Of a stretch of 5,837 nucleotides of DNA, positions 1 through 5,832 are shown in pieces. The notes beneath the pieces were generated by a model. It was not told the DNA's origin, ran no database searches, and was given only the letters and a program-made list of their open reading frames with translations. The stretch is from Chromatiaceae bacterium (GTDB taxonomy: Bacteria > Pseudomonadota > Gammaproteobacteria > Chromatiales > Chromatiaceae), in NCBI GenBank assembly GCA_016938795.1, contig JAFGTZ010000311.1:1-5837 (forward strand), in the 5' to 3' direction. The first letter of the stretch is position 1, and the number at the start of each line of letters is the position of its first letter. A program made the translations under genes and the position numbers.

Positions 1-555
1 CTGATGCAGCGTCTCCTGGATCAGGGCGCCGAAGAGCAGGGCGGTGAGCGCCACGATGCCGAGCAGAACCACGAACACCAGGCGCCAGGGGCCCAGGGCA
101 ATGATGAGCGAGCCGATGCTGGGGGCGATGAGGGGCGCGAGCGACATCACCAGCATCACCAGCCCCATGACGCGCGCGTACTGGTCGCGTTCGCAGCGAT
201 CGCGCACCAGGGCCGGCACCGCCACCGCCACTGCCGCGCCGCCGAGCGCCTGCAGGGCGCGCGCGGCCAGCAGCCAGCCGAGCGTAGGCGCGAGCGCGCA
301 GCCCAGGCTGCCCAGCCCGAAGAGCGCCAGCCCAGCGCCAATGGTGCGCCGCCGTCCCCAGATATCGGAAAGCGGACCGAGCAGCAGTTGCGCGAGCGCG
401 AAAACGGCCAGATAGACCGTGATGCTGAGCTGCACCATGGCGATGGGCTCGTCGAGATCGCGCGCGATGGCGGGCAGGCTGGGCAGATAGAGATCAATGG
501 CAAAGGGGGTGAGGGCCGAGAGCAGGCCGAGCGCGATGAGCTGGGGCGGTGACAT
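1..555 (-). CDS. Bcr/CflA-family MFS drug-resistance transporter (N-terminal half, cut by window edge)
   Basis: The first 185 codons are present and the C-terminus lies beyond position 1. The product should be an inner-membrane proton-driven antiporter of the DHA1 (Bcr/CflA) group, exporting drugs or small metabolites. The sequence shows about six hydrophobic helices (roughly residues 5-25, 43-61, 74-92, 97-115, 128-150, 158-178), matching the first half of a 12-helix MFS protein. TM1 carries the Bcr/CflA hallmark DLYLPSLPAI (21-30). The loop after TM2 has the MFS motif A form GPLSDIWGRRR (60-70). TM4 has RALQALGG (99-106), and TM5 has the antiporter motif C form APLIAPSIGSL (140-150). The ATG at 555 is the first start after an in-frame stop, which is the stop codon of the preceding menH-like gene, 24 bp upstream. 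I see no good Shine-Dalgarno, so translation may be coupled to that gene. The substrate cannot be told from sequence. Confidence 0.88.
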   Translation of the reverse strand, partial: MSPPQLIALGLLSALTPFAIDLYLPSLPAIARDLDEPIAMVQLSITVYLAVFALAQLLLGPLSDIWGRRRTIGAGLALFGLGSLGCALAPTLGWLLAARALQALGGAAVAVAVPALVRDRCERDQYARVMGLVMLVMSLAPLIAPSIGSLIIALGPWRLVFVVLLGIVALTALLFGALIQETLHQ

Positions 556-579
556 GGATGAGGCGTCGGGGATGTGGGG

Positions 580-1299
580 TTAGCGTCCAAGCAGGGCGGC
601 AAGCCGCTCGGGCGCCTCCAGCAGCGGATTGTGGCCGATGCCGGGGAGCCGGTGCAGCTCGGTGTCGGGGCGCAGCGCCGCCACCTCATCGGCAATGGCG
701 CAAAATTTCGCGTCCTCATCGCCCACAATCCAGCGCAGGCGGCCTGCATAGGTGGCGAGCGCCGGCCAGGTGTCGGGCATCTCGGCCAGACCCAGTTGTT
801 CGAGCGCGGCGGCCAGCCCCTCGGGGTTCTGGGCGAGACGGCGCGCGCGCTGGCGCTCCAGCACCCGGGGCGACAGGCGTCTCTGGCTGGCAAAGAGTGG
901 CTGCGCCTCCCAGGCCGCGACGAAGGCGGCGATGCCCTCCTCGCGCAGCAGCCGGATCCAGCGCCGGTCGGCGGCGCGCCGCTCGGCGCGCGCCTCGGAG
1001 GTGCGCAGACCGGGATGGGCCGAGAGGATGGTGACCGAGGCGAAGCGCTCGGGCGCGGCCTGGAGCAGGGCCAGCGCAAGACGTCCGCCGAACGAATAGC
1101 CGATCAGCTCATCGAGCCGTGGCGGCAGGCTGTCGAGCAGTTGCGCGAGGGTGTCGGCAAAGCCGCGCACCGGGCCGCGCCAGTGGCCATGTCCGGGCAG
1201 ATCGGGCGCCAGATCGCCCGCCTTGCTGCCGAGCACCGACCAGTCGGCGCCGCACCCGCTGAATCCATGCAGCAGCAGACGCCGGGGCGGGGGGGTCAT
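580..1299 (-). CDS. menH: MenH-like alpha/beta hydrolase (putative SHCHC synthase)
   Basis: A 239-residue cytoplasmic alpha/beta-hydrolase. The closest family I recognise is MenH, which removes pyruvate from SEPHCHC to give SHCHC (2-succinyl-6-hydroxy-2,4-cyclohexadiene-1-carboxylate) in menaquinone synthesis. Visible motifs are the oxyanion-hole HGF (11-13), DLPGHG (33-38), the nucleophile elbow GYSFGGR (Ser69, with the MenH-typical Arg73), AWEAQPLF (129-136), RLAQNPEGLAAAL (154-166), GDEDAKF (catalytic Asp196, Lys198) and GIGHNP (catalytic His223). The nucleophile-elbow Arg, the Trp of AWxxQP and the Lys of DxKF all match MenH active-site positions known from E. coli; BioH has GWS rather than GYS. 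Length is close to MenH (about 250). The start ATG overlaps the folE2 stop as ATGA, implying translational coupling. No other men gene is visible, so a different esterase or C-C hydrolase activity remains possible. Confidence 0.72.
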   Translation of the reverse strand: MTPPPRRLLLHGFSGCGADWSVLGSKAGDLAPDLPGHGHWRGPVRGFADTLAQLLDSLPPRLDELIGYSFGGRLALALLQAAPERFASVTILSAHPGLRTSEARAERRAADRRWIRLLREEGIAAFVAAWEAQPLFASQRRLSPRVLERQRARRLAQNPEGLAAALEQLGLAEMPDTWPALATYAGRLRWIVGDEDAKFCAIADEVAALRPDTELHRLPGIGHNPLLEAPERLAALLGR

Positions 1300-2141
1300 G
1301 CGGCTTGCACGGCCTCGACGCTCTCTCGCAGCTGTTCCTTGTCGCGCTCGATCATGGCATAGGCCGAATGATTGTGGATCGACTCGAAGTTTTCGGCCTC
1401 GACCACATAGGCCGCGATGCGCTCGTCGGCGTTGAGTCGCCCGGCCACGTCGCGCACCAGATCCTCGACGAACTTGGGGTTGTCGTAGGCGCGCTCTGTC
1501 ACGAACTTCTCATCCGGGCGCTTGAGCAGCCCAAAGAGTTCGGACGAGGCCTCGCGCTCGACCAGCTCGATCAGCTCCTCGATCCAGAGAAAGGTGTGCG
1601 CGCGCACCTGCACCGTGACGTGCGAGCGCTGATTGTGCGCACCATAGGCGGAGATTTCCTTCGAGCAGGGGCAGAGACTGGTCACCGGCACCTGCACGCG
1701 AATCTCCAGGCGCGGCGTGCCGCGACGAATCTCGCCGATGAAGGTGACCTCGTAGTCGAGCAGGCTTTGCACGCCCGAGACCGGTGCGCGCTTGTTCATG
1801 AAGAAGGGAAAGCGCATCTCGATGTGCCCGGCCTCGGATTCGAGCCGCGCGGACATCTCGACCAGCATATCGAGAAAGGACTCGACGCTGATCTCGCGTT
1901 CGTGGTTGTTCAGCACCTGCACGAAGCGCGACATGTGGGTGCCCTTGAAGTCGTGCGGCAGATAGACCGACATGTTGAAGGTGGCGACGGTGTGCTGGTC
2001 GCGGCCCTCGCGGTCGCGCACCCGCACCGGATGACGAATGTCCTTGATGCCAACCTTGTCGATGGCGATGTGGCGGGTGTCGGGGCTGGCCTGCACGTCG
2101 GCGATGGGCGACTGGGTGCTGGTGAGAGAACAGGGGTCCAT
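1296..2141 (-). CDS. folE2: GTP cyclohydrolase FolE2 (type IB)
   Basis: A 281-residue FolE2, the zinc-independent GTP cyclohydrolase that converts GTP to 7,8-dihydroneopterin triphosphate and formate, the first step of tetrahydrofolate (and queuosine) synthesis; it acts in the cytoplasm. The family pattern runs throughout: IADVQASPDTRHIAIDKVGI near the N-terminus (13-32), FNMSVYLP (55-62), GTHMSRFV (67-74), the metal-site SLCPCSKEIS (155-164, with Cys157 the conserved catalytic or metal cysteine), GAHNQRSH (167-174), RAYDNPKFVEDLVRD (217-231) and the C-terminal ESIHNHSAYA (253-262). I chose the ATG at 2141 because a GAGGA lies 10 nt upstream and the family signature begins just after it. An in-frame TTG at 2198 would add 19 residues of low-complexity sequence without a ribosome site. 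FolE2 is often Zur-controlled, but I see no AT-rich Zur-like palindrome upstream. Its stop overlaps the menH-like start. Confidence 0.95.
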   Translation of the reverse strand: MDPCSLTSTQSPIADVQASPDTRHIAIDKVGIKDIRHPVRVRDREGRDQHTVATFNMSVYLPHDFKGTHMSRFVQVLNNHEREISVESFLDMLVEMSARLESEAGHIEMRFPFFMNKRAPVSGVQSLLDYEVTFIGEIRRGTPRLEIRVQVPVTSLCPCSKEISAYGAHNQRSHVTVQVRAHTFLWIEELIELVEREASSELFGLLKRPDEKFVTERAYDNPKFVEDLVRDVAGRLNADERIAAYVVEAENFESIHNHSAYAMIERDKEQLRESVEAVQAA

Positions 2142-2151
2142 GACGCTGGAA

Positions 2152-2156
2152 TCCTC
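2152..2156 (-). promoter_or_regulatory. Ribosome-binding site deciding the folE2 start
   Basis: On the minus strand GAGGA lies 10 nt before the ATG at 2141. No comparable purine tract precedes the in-frame TTG at 2198, so this site favours the shorter protein. The spacing is slightly long. Confidence 0.55.
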
Positions 2157-2263
2157 GGGGGTCGATCGGATGGGCGGCCTTGGCGTTGTGGCCGACAAGG
2201 CGCGCTGGATGGTTAGTCACAAGCTAGGGGTGACGGGCCGATTCGCAAGGCCCGAAACAGTGA

Positions 2264-2295
2264 CGCCCGCCGCTGTCGCGAGGACAGGGCGGGCG
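2264..2295 (-). terminator. Strong GC-rich hairpin after ispA, possible terminator or attenuator
   Basis: An 8-bp outer stem (2264-2271 with 2288-2295) continues into a 5-bp inner stem (2273-2277 with 2283-2287) across a single bulged base at 2272, with a 5-nt loop at 2278-2282. It lies 14 bp after the ispA stop codon. In the minus direction it is followed by TCACTGTTT, which is a poor U-tract, so classical rho-independent termination is uncertain. Partial termination or mRNA protection between ispA and folE2 is equally possible. Confidence 0.4.
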
Positions 2296-2309
2296 CTGGC
2301 GGCGCTGGT

Positions 2310-3203
2310 TCAGTGACGCCGTCCGTTCAGTGCCTCGGCAATGGCGGCGAGCGCGTCAGCGCCTTCGCCAAAGGGTTCGAGCGCCTTGAGCGCCTCGCAG
2401 GTGAGGTTGGCCGCCATCTCCTTGGCCTCGGCCAGCCCGACCAGGGCGGGATAGGTGGCCTTGTCGAGCACCTGATCGCGCCCGGCGGTCTTGCCGATGA
2501 GCGCGGTGTCGCCCTCGACGTCGAGCACGTCGTCCTGAATCTGGAAGGCCAGCCCGATGCACTTGGCGTAGCGGTCGAGCCGTTCGGCCTGATCGGGTGC
2601 GATGTCGGGGTGGGCGAGCAGGCCCATCTGCACCGAGGCGCGAATGAGCGCGCCGGTCTTGTGGATGTGAATATGCTCCAGCATGGCCACGTCGAGACGC
2701 TGACCCTCGGCGGCGAGATCGAGCGCCTGACCGCCGACCATGCCACGCGAGCCGCTGGCGCGCGCGAGCGCCTCGACCATGGCGATGCGCTGCGCGGCAT
2801 CGATGCCCGGCGCCTCGGCGAGCGCCTGAAAGGCGAGCGTTTGCAGCGCGTCGCCGGCCAGGATGGCGGTGGCCTCGTCGAAGGCGCGGTGACAGGTGGG
2901 GCGTCCGCGGCGCAGGTCATCGTCATCCATGGCGGGCAGGTCGTCGTGGATGAGCGAATAGGCATGGATGAGTTCGACCGCGCAGGCCGGGTAGTCGAGC
3001 CGTGCCGGCTCGATGCCGAGCGCCTCGCCGGTGGCGTAGGTGAGCAGCGGGCGAATGCGTTTGCCGCCGCCGAGCGCGCTGTAGCGCATGGCCTCGTGCA
3101 GTTTTGCGGGCTCGATGCTGGCGCAGGGCAGCAGGGCGTCGAGCGTGGTCTCGACGCGCGCCTGAGCGCGCGCGCGGAAGGCGTCCAGGGTGGTGTCAGT
3201 CAT
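2310..3203 (-). CDS. ispA: Farnesyl diphosphate synthase (short-chain polyprenyl synthase)
   Basis: A 297-residue trans-polyprenyl synthase that condenses DMAPP/GPP with IPP to make farnesyl diphosphate, the precursor of quinone side chains, undecaprenyl carrier and other isoprenoids; it is a soluble enzyme. Motifs in order are GGGKRIRP (45-52, IPP binding), the first aspartate-rich motif DDLPAMD (87-93) inside AYSLIHDDLPAMDDDDLRRG, GDALQTLAF (118-126), GMVGGQALD (154-162), KTGALI (182-187) and the second aspartate-rich motif DDVLD (224-228) within FQIQDDVLDVEGD. Tyr82, five residues before the first motif, is the bulky residue that limits products to C15. A CrtE-type geranylgeranyl synthase is the alternative, but the xseB neighbour favours IspA. 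The ATG at 3203 lies inside the last codons of xseB (8-bp overlap), suggesting coupling. The longer in-frame N-terminal extension is just xseB read out of frame. The usual next gene dxs is absent. Confidence 0.94.
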   Translation of the reverse strand: MTDTTLDAFRARAQARVETTLDALLPCASIEPAKLHEAMRYSALGGGKRIRPLLTYATGEALGIEPARLDYPACAVELIHAYSLIHDDLPAMDDDDLRRGRPTCHRAFDEATAILAGDALQTLAFQALAEAPGIDAAQRIAMVEALARASGSRGMVGGQALDLAAEGQRLDVAMLEHIHIHKTGALIRASVQMGLLAHPDIAPDQAERLDRYAKCIGLAFQIQDDVLDVEGDTALIGKTAGRDQVLDKATYPALVGLAEAKEMAANLTCEALKALEPFGEGADALAAIAEALNGRRH

Positions 3204-3438
3204 GGGTGTCGAACACGTCGGGGTTGGCGTCTGATCGGGCCTCGGTGAGGATGCGCACGCGCTGCTCGGCCGACTCAAGCGCCTGTTCGCAGGCGCGCGA
3301 GAGACCGATGCCGCGCTCAAAATCGGCCAGCGCGGCCTCCAGCGTCAGCTCGCCCTGTTCGAGTCGCTCGACCAGGGTTTCAAGCTCGCTCAGGGCCTGC
3401 TCGAAGGACAGGGATGCGGGATCGGCGAGTTTTTTCAT
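3196..3438 (-). CDS. xseB: Exodeoxyribonuclease VII small subunit
   Basis: An 80-residue protein of the normal XseB length. It is the small subunit of exonuclease VII, which with several copies around XseA degrades single-stranded DNA to oligonucleotides in repair and recombination. The family pattern fills the protein: FEQALSELETLVERLEQGEL (12-31), then LEAALADFERGI (33-44), then C-EQALESAEQRVRIL, forming the expected helical hairpin with coiled-coil character. I chose the ATG at 3438 because the conserved domain begins a few residues later and a candidate promoter ends just upstream; the open frame extends far upstream but that part runs antisense through the DUF433 gene. There is no clear Shine-Dalgarno. 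It heads the xseB-ispA operon. The large subunit gene is not in the window. Confidence 0.93.
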   Translation of the reverse strand: MKKLADPASLSFEQALSELETLVERLEQGELTLEAALADFERGIGLSRACEQALESAEQRVRILTEARSDANPDVFDTHD

Positions 3439-3464
3439 GGAAGGTTTGTACCGAACTTTGCGGT

Positions 3465-3476
3465 TACGGTACCGTA
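3465..3476. repeat. Perfect 12-bp palindrome TACGGTACCGTA in the divergent xseB/DUF433 region
   Basis: The sequence equals its own reverse complement over 12 bp and covers the candidate xseB -10 element. It sits about 107 bp before the DUF433 start. A palindrome placed over a promoter is the usual arrangement of a repressor operator, but no matching regulator can be named. Confidence 0.4.
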
Positions 3477-3494
3477 GGTCGGTTAAGCGGTCAA
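3466..3494 (-). promoter_or_regulatory. Candidate sigma70 promoter for xseB-ispA
   Basis: Read on the minus strand, TTGACC (3489-3494, five of six to the -35 consensus) is separated by exactly 17 bp from TACCGT (3466-3471, three of six to the -10 consensus). Initiation would fall near 3459, about 20 nt before the xseB ATG. The weak -10 suggests modest activity or activator dependence. Confidence 0.45.
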
Positions 3495-3582
3495 ACGGGT
3501 GCGTCCTCGCGCAGCGGGTGGCTGGCGCCCGAGGGCTCCCAGCTCCTCCCTTACGCCCTTTGAGCTTGCCAGCGGAGTCATT

Positions 3583-3798
3583 ATGGAAACACGGGATCTT
3601 GAGCAGCGAATTACCTTCAATCCACGTCAATGTGGTGGGCGTGCCTGTATTCGTGGACTGCGGATCAGGGTCAGTGACATTCTTGAAATGCTTGCTCAGG
3701 GGGTGAGCCAGGAAGAGCTCTTGGCTGACTTTCCAGATTTGGAGGCAGCCGATATTCAGGCATGTCTGCATACTGCGGCGAAACATGCGGCAATCTGA
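3583..3798 (+). CDS. DUF433 family antitoxin-like protein (apparently orphaned)
   Basis: A 71-residue protein with a nearly complete DUF433 domain (about residues 10-66). The hallmark run is ITFNPRQCGGRACIRGLRI (10-28), followed by VSDILEMLAQGVSQEELLADF (30-50) and the closing PDLEAADIQACLHTAA. DUF433 proteins form a small winged-helix-like fold and commonly act as the antitoxin of a pair with a DUF5615 PIN-like toxin encoded immediately downstream. The start is the ATG at 3583 with GGAG at 3574-3577, five bases upstream; sequence before it in frame is unrelated low-complexity coding noise. By eye GC is near half, well below the flanking genes, and codons are AT-richer, suggesting horizontal acquisition. 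The C-terminus ends abruptly (AAKHAAI) where family members usually run on a little. The expected toxin is present only as a C-terminal remnant in another frame. Confidence 0.85.
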   Translation: METRDLEQRITFNPRQCGGRACIRGLRIRVSDILEMLAQGVSQEELLADFPDLEAADIQACLHTAAKHAAI

Positions 3799-3896
3799 CC
3801 AATCGCCGCCTGCGTGAACTCTTCTCGAACGTCTTCGAACAAAGTGTTCAACTCCTGCGTGCAGGTGAAAACATCGTCGAAATAGGCGATGTTTGA
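3786..3896 (+). pseudogene. C-terminal remnant of a DUF5615 (PIN-like) toxin
   Basis: In the frame two bases on from the DUF433 gene, 36 codons ending in TGA at 3894 read CGNLTNRRLRELF, then SNVFEQSVQLLRAGENIVEIGDV. This resembles the C-terminal third of DUF5615 toxins, whose last strand and helices carry an R-x-GN-x-x-N-x-x-L pattern followed by a helix and a short E-hydrophobic-E/V tail. DUF5615 proteins are usually around 110-120 residues with their acidic PIN-type catalytic residues in the N-terminal part; all of that is missing, so no active nuclease can be made. The remnant overlaps the last 13 bp of DUF433. The open frame extends back to an ATG at 3762 inside DUF433 (44 codons), but that start has no suitably spaced ribosome site. 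The family match is from memory of the pattern, so moderately sure. Confidence 0.62.
3869..3894. repeat. 8-bp perfect inverted repeat between the DUF433 locus and parE
   Basis: AAACATCG (3869-3876) and CGATGTTT (3887-3894) form an 8-bp stem with a 10-nt loop. It could end transcription from the DUF433 gene, but on the plus strand the T-run is only the three bases within the stem. It also falls inside the toxin remnant's last codons, so it may be incidental. Confidence 0.3.
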
Positions 3897-3919
3897 GTGC
3901 CTGCCTGACTCTCTACAAT
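3893..3919 (+). promoter_or_regulatory. Candidate sigma70 promoter for parE
   Basis: TACAAT at 3914-3919 matches five of six -10 positions. TTGAGT at 3893-3898 matches four of six -35 positions with a short 15-bp spacer; TTTGAG at 3892 gives 16 bp but a poorer match. Transcription would start near 3926, about 20 nt before the parE ATG. The -35 overlaps the stop codon of the toxin remnant. Confidence 0.45.
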
Positions 3920-3945
3920 CAACCTGATACTCACTGCGGAACGGA

Positions 3946-5832
3946 ATGACCGGCACCTACAACGCCTCATCCATCGAGGTCCTGAGCGGCCTCGACCCGG
4001 TGCGCAAGCGCCCGGGAATGTACACCGATACCACGCGCCCCAACCATCTCGCCCAGGAGGTCATCGACAACAGCGTCGATGAGGCGCTCGCTGGCCATGC
4101 GCGGCGCATCGAGGTCACGGCCTTTGCCGATGGTTCGCTCGAAGTGGCCGACGACGGGCGCGGCATGCCGGTCGATCTGCATCCCGAGAAGGGACTTCCC
4201 GGCGTCGAGGTCATCCTCGCGACGCTCCATGCCGGGGGTAAGTTCGGCAGCGGCAGCTATGGCTTTTCGGGCGGCTTGCACGGCGTCGGCGTCTCGGTGG
4301 TGAACGCGCTCTCGACCCGCCTGGATGTCTGGGTGCGCCGGGGCGGCAAGGAATACCACATGGCCTTCGCGCATGGCGAGAAGCTCAGCGAGCTGGTCGA
4401 GCTGGGCAAGGTGGCGCGGGGCCTCAGCGGCACCCGGCTGCGGTTCTGGCCCGATCCCAAATACTTCGACAGCCCCAAGTTCGCCATCCGCGCGCTCGTC
4501 CATCTGTTGCGCGCCAAGGCCGTGCTGTGCCCGGGGCTGGAGGTGACCTTTCGCGACGAGTCGAGCGGCGAAGAGCACCAGTGGTGCTATGAGGCGGGGC
4601 TGCGCGACTATCTTGTCCAGTCGCTCGATGGAGCCGGCTGTCTCCCGCTCGAACCCTTCACCGGCGATCTGGAAGGCGCGCGCGAGGCGGCGAGCTGGGC
4701 GCTGGTGTGGCTGCCCGAGGGCGGCGAGGGGCTGGCCGAGAGCTATGTGAATCTCATCCCCACGGTGCAGGGCGGCACCCATGTGAACGGCTTGCGCACC
4801 GGGCTCACCGAGGCGGTGCGCGAGTTCTGCGAGTTTCGCAATCTGCTGCCGCGCGGGGTGAAGCTCGCGCCCGAGGATGTCTGGAACCGGCTGGCCTACA
4901 TCCTCTCGGTGAAGCTCATCGAGCCGCAGTTCTCGGGCCAGACCAAGGAGCGCCTGTCCTCGCGCGAATGCGCCACCTTCGTGGCCGGGGTGGTGAAGGA
5001 TTCCTTCAGCCTCTGGCTCAACCAGCATGTGGCCGAGGGCGAACAGATTGCCGAGCTGGCCATCGGCGCGGCCCAGGCGCGGCTGCGTGCCGGGCGCGCG
5101 GTGACGCGCAAGAAGGTGACCCAGGGGCCGGCGCTGCCGGGCAAGCTCGCCGACTGCACCGCCACCGACTCCGAGCGCGGCGAGCTGTTTCTGGTCGAGG
5201 GCGACTCGGCCGGCGGCTCGGCGAAACAGGCGCGCGATCGCGAGTTTCAGGCCATCCTTCCGCTGCGCGGCAAGATTCTCAACACCTGGGAGGTGGAGCC
5301 CGCCGAGGTGCTTGCCTCGCAGGAGGTGCATGACATTGCCGTGGCCATCGGCGTCGATCCGGGCAGCGAGGATCTCAGGCGGCTGCGCTATGGCAAGATC
5401 TGCATCCTGGCCGATGCCGACTCCGACGGCGCCCATATCGCCACGCTGCTGTGCGCCCTTTTTCTGCGCCATTTTCCGCATCTGGTGGCCGAGGGGCATG
5501 TCTATGTGGCCATGCCGCCGCTCTACCGCATTGATGTGGGCAAGCAGGTGTTCTACGCGCTCGACGACGATGAAAAGGAGGGCATTCTCGACCGCATCCG
5601 CGCCGAGAAGCTGCGCGGCACGGTCAATGTGCAGCGCTTCAAGGGGCTCGGCGAGATGAACCCGGCGCAGTTGCGCGAGACCACCATCCACCCCGACACC
5701 CGGCGTCTGGTGCAGCTCACCATCGACGACCCGGCCCAGACCCATGCCCTGCTCGACATGCTGCTCGCCAAGCGCCGCGCGGCCGATCGGCGCCAGTGGC
5801 TGAGCGAAAAGGGCGATCTGGCCGAACTCTGA
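3946..5832 (+). CDS. parE: DNA topoisomerase IV subunit B
   Basis: A full-length 628-residue ParE (E. coli 630). With ParC it forms topoisomerase IV, which uses ATP to decatenate daughter chromosomes and relax supercoils. The GHKL ATPase domain shows EVIDNSVDEAL (38-48, with catalytic Glu38 and Asn42), DDGRGMP (69-75), the lid GGLHGVG (109-115) and the transducer lysine in GQTKERL (Lys334). The TOPRIM domain shows EGDSAGGSAKQARDREF (418-434) with metal-site Glu418 and DADSDGAHI (490-498), followed by QRFKGLGEMNP (563-573). The shorter length and SAKQARDR identify ParE rather than the longer GyrB. Residues at the known E. coli quinolone-resistance positions are the susceptible forms (Leu416, Leu445, Ser458, Glu460; numbering coincides). 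The start ATG has a weak CGGA five bases upstream. parC is not visible. The gene faces away from the xseB operon. Confidence 0.97.
   Translation: MTGTYNASSIEVLSGLDPVRKRPGMYTDTTRPNHLAQEVIDNSVDEALAGHARRIEVTAFADGSLEVADDGRGMPVDLHPEKGLPGVEVILATLHAGGKFGSGSYGFSGGLHGVGVSVVNALSTRLDVWVRRGGKEYHMAFAHGEKLSELVELGKVARGLSGTRLRFWPDPKYFDSPKFAIRALVHLLRAKAVLCPGLEVTFRDESSGEEHQWCYEAGLRDYLVQSLDGAGCLPLEPFTGDLEGAREAASWALVWLPEGGEGLAESYVNLIPTVQGGTHVNGLRTGLTEAVREFCEFRNLLPRGVKLAPEDVWNRLAYILSVKLIEPQFSGQTKERLSSRECATFVAGVVKDSFSLWLNQHVAEGEQIAELAIGAAQARLRAGRAVTRKKVTQGPALPGKLADCTATDSERGELFLVEGDSAGGSAKQARDREFQAILPLRGKILNTWEVEPAEVLASQEVHDIAVAIGVDPGSEDLRRLRYGKICILADADSDGAHIATLLCALFLRHFPHLVAEGHVYVAMPPLYRIDVGKQVFYALDDDEKEGILDRIRAEKLRGTVNVQRFKGLGEMNPAQLRETTIHPDTRRLVQLTIDDPAQTHALLDMLLAKRRAADRRQWLSEKGDLAEL

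Larger units (their letters stand above)
2142..2309 (-). other. ispA-folE2 intergenic leader with several inverted repeats
   Basis: This 168-bp gap is the only real break in the minus-strand gene run. All three minus-strand frames were read from the ispA stop; none resembles the end of Dxs or any other protein I know. It holds a long hairpin (2264-2295, listed separately), a 6-bp perfect inverted repeat CGGGCC/GGCCCG at 2234-2239 and 2249-2254, and another, GCCTTG/CAAGGC, at 2177-2182 and 2196-2201. I could not find a convincing sigma70 promoter; the best -10-like words match three of six positions. It may be a terminator plus leader, or an intra-operon processing region. Confidence 0.5.

Noticed and set aside
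4..552. Plus-strand frames over the transporter region
   Set aside because: They are rich in Arg, Gln, Glu and His without a domain, while the minus strand encodes a clear six-helix MFS half with family motifs.
1305..2216. A 303-codon plus-strand frame across folE2
   Set aside because: It is the complement of the folE2 codons; the FolE2 motifs on the minus strand are unambiguous.
2142..2309. A Zur operator upstream of folE2
   Set aside because: Zur sites are AT-rich palindromes; this gap is GC-rich and none is visible, so zinc control is not supported by sequence.
3439..3786. A long N-terminal extension of xseB
   Set aside because: It would run antisense through most of the DUF433 gene and lacks any conserved content; the 80-residue form has the family's normal length.
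3774..3791. Direct repeat TGCGGC (3774-3779 and 3786-3791) as the deletion scar of the toxin-antitoxin locus
   Set aside because: A deletion between short repeats leaves only one copy, so two nearby copies do not mark the junction; they may be chance in this sequence.
3756..3956. A 66-codon minus-strand frame between DUF433 and parE
   Set aside because: It is antisense to both the DUF433 end and the toxin remnant, has no ribosome site, and shows no family pattern, whereas the plus-strand reading does.
3967..5745. A 592-codon open frame antisense to parE
   Set aside because: Its translation is low-complexity, rich in Gly, Ala, Leu, His and Arg, with no recognisable domain, and it lies opposite a strongly conserved gene. 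Long antisense frames are expected in GC-rich DNA.
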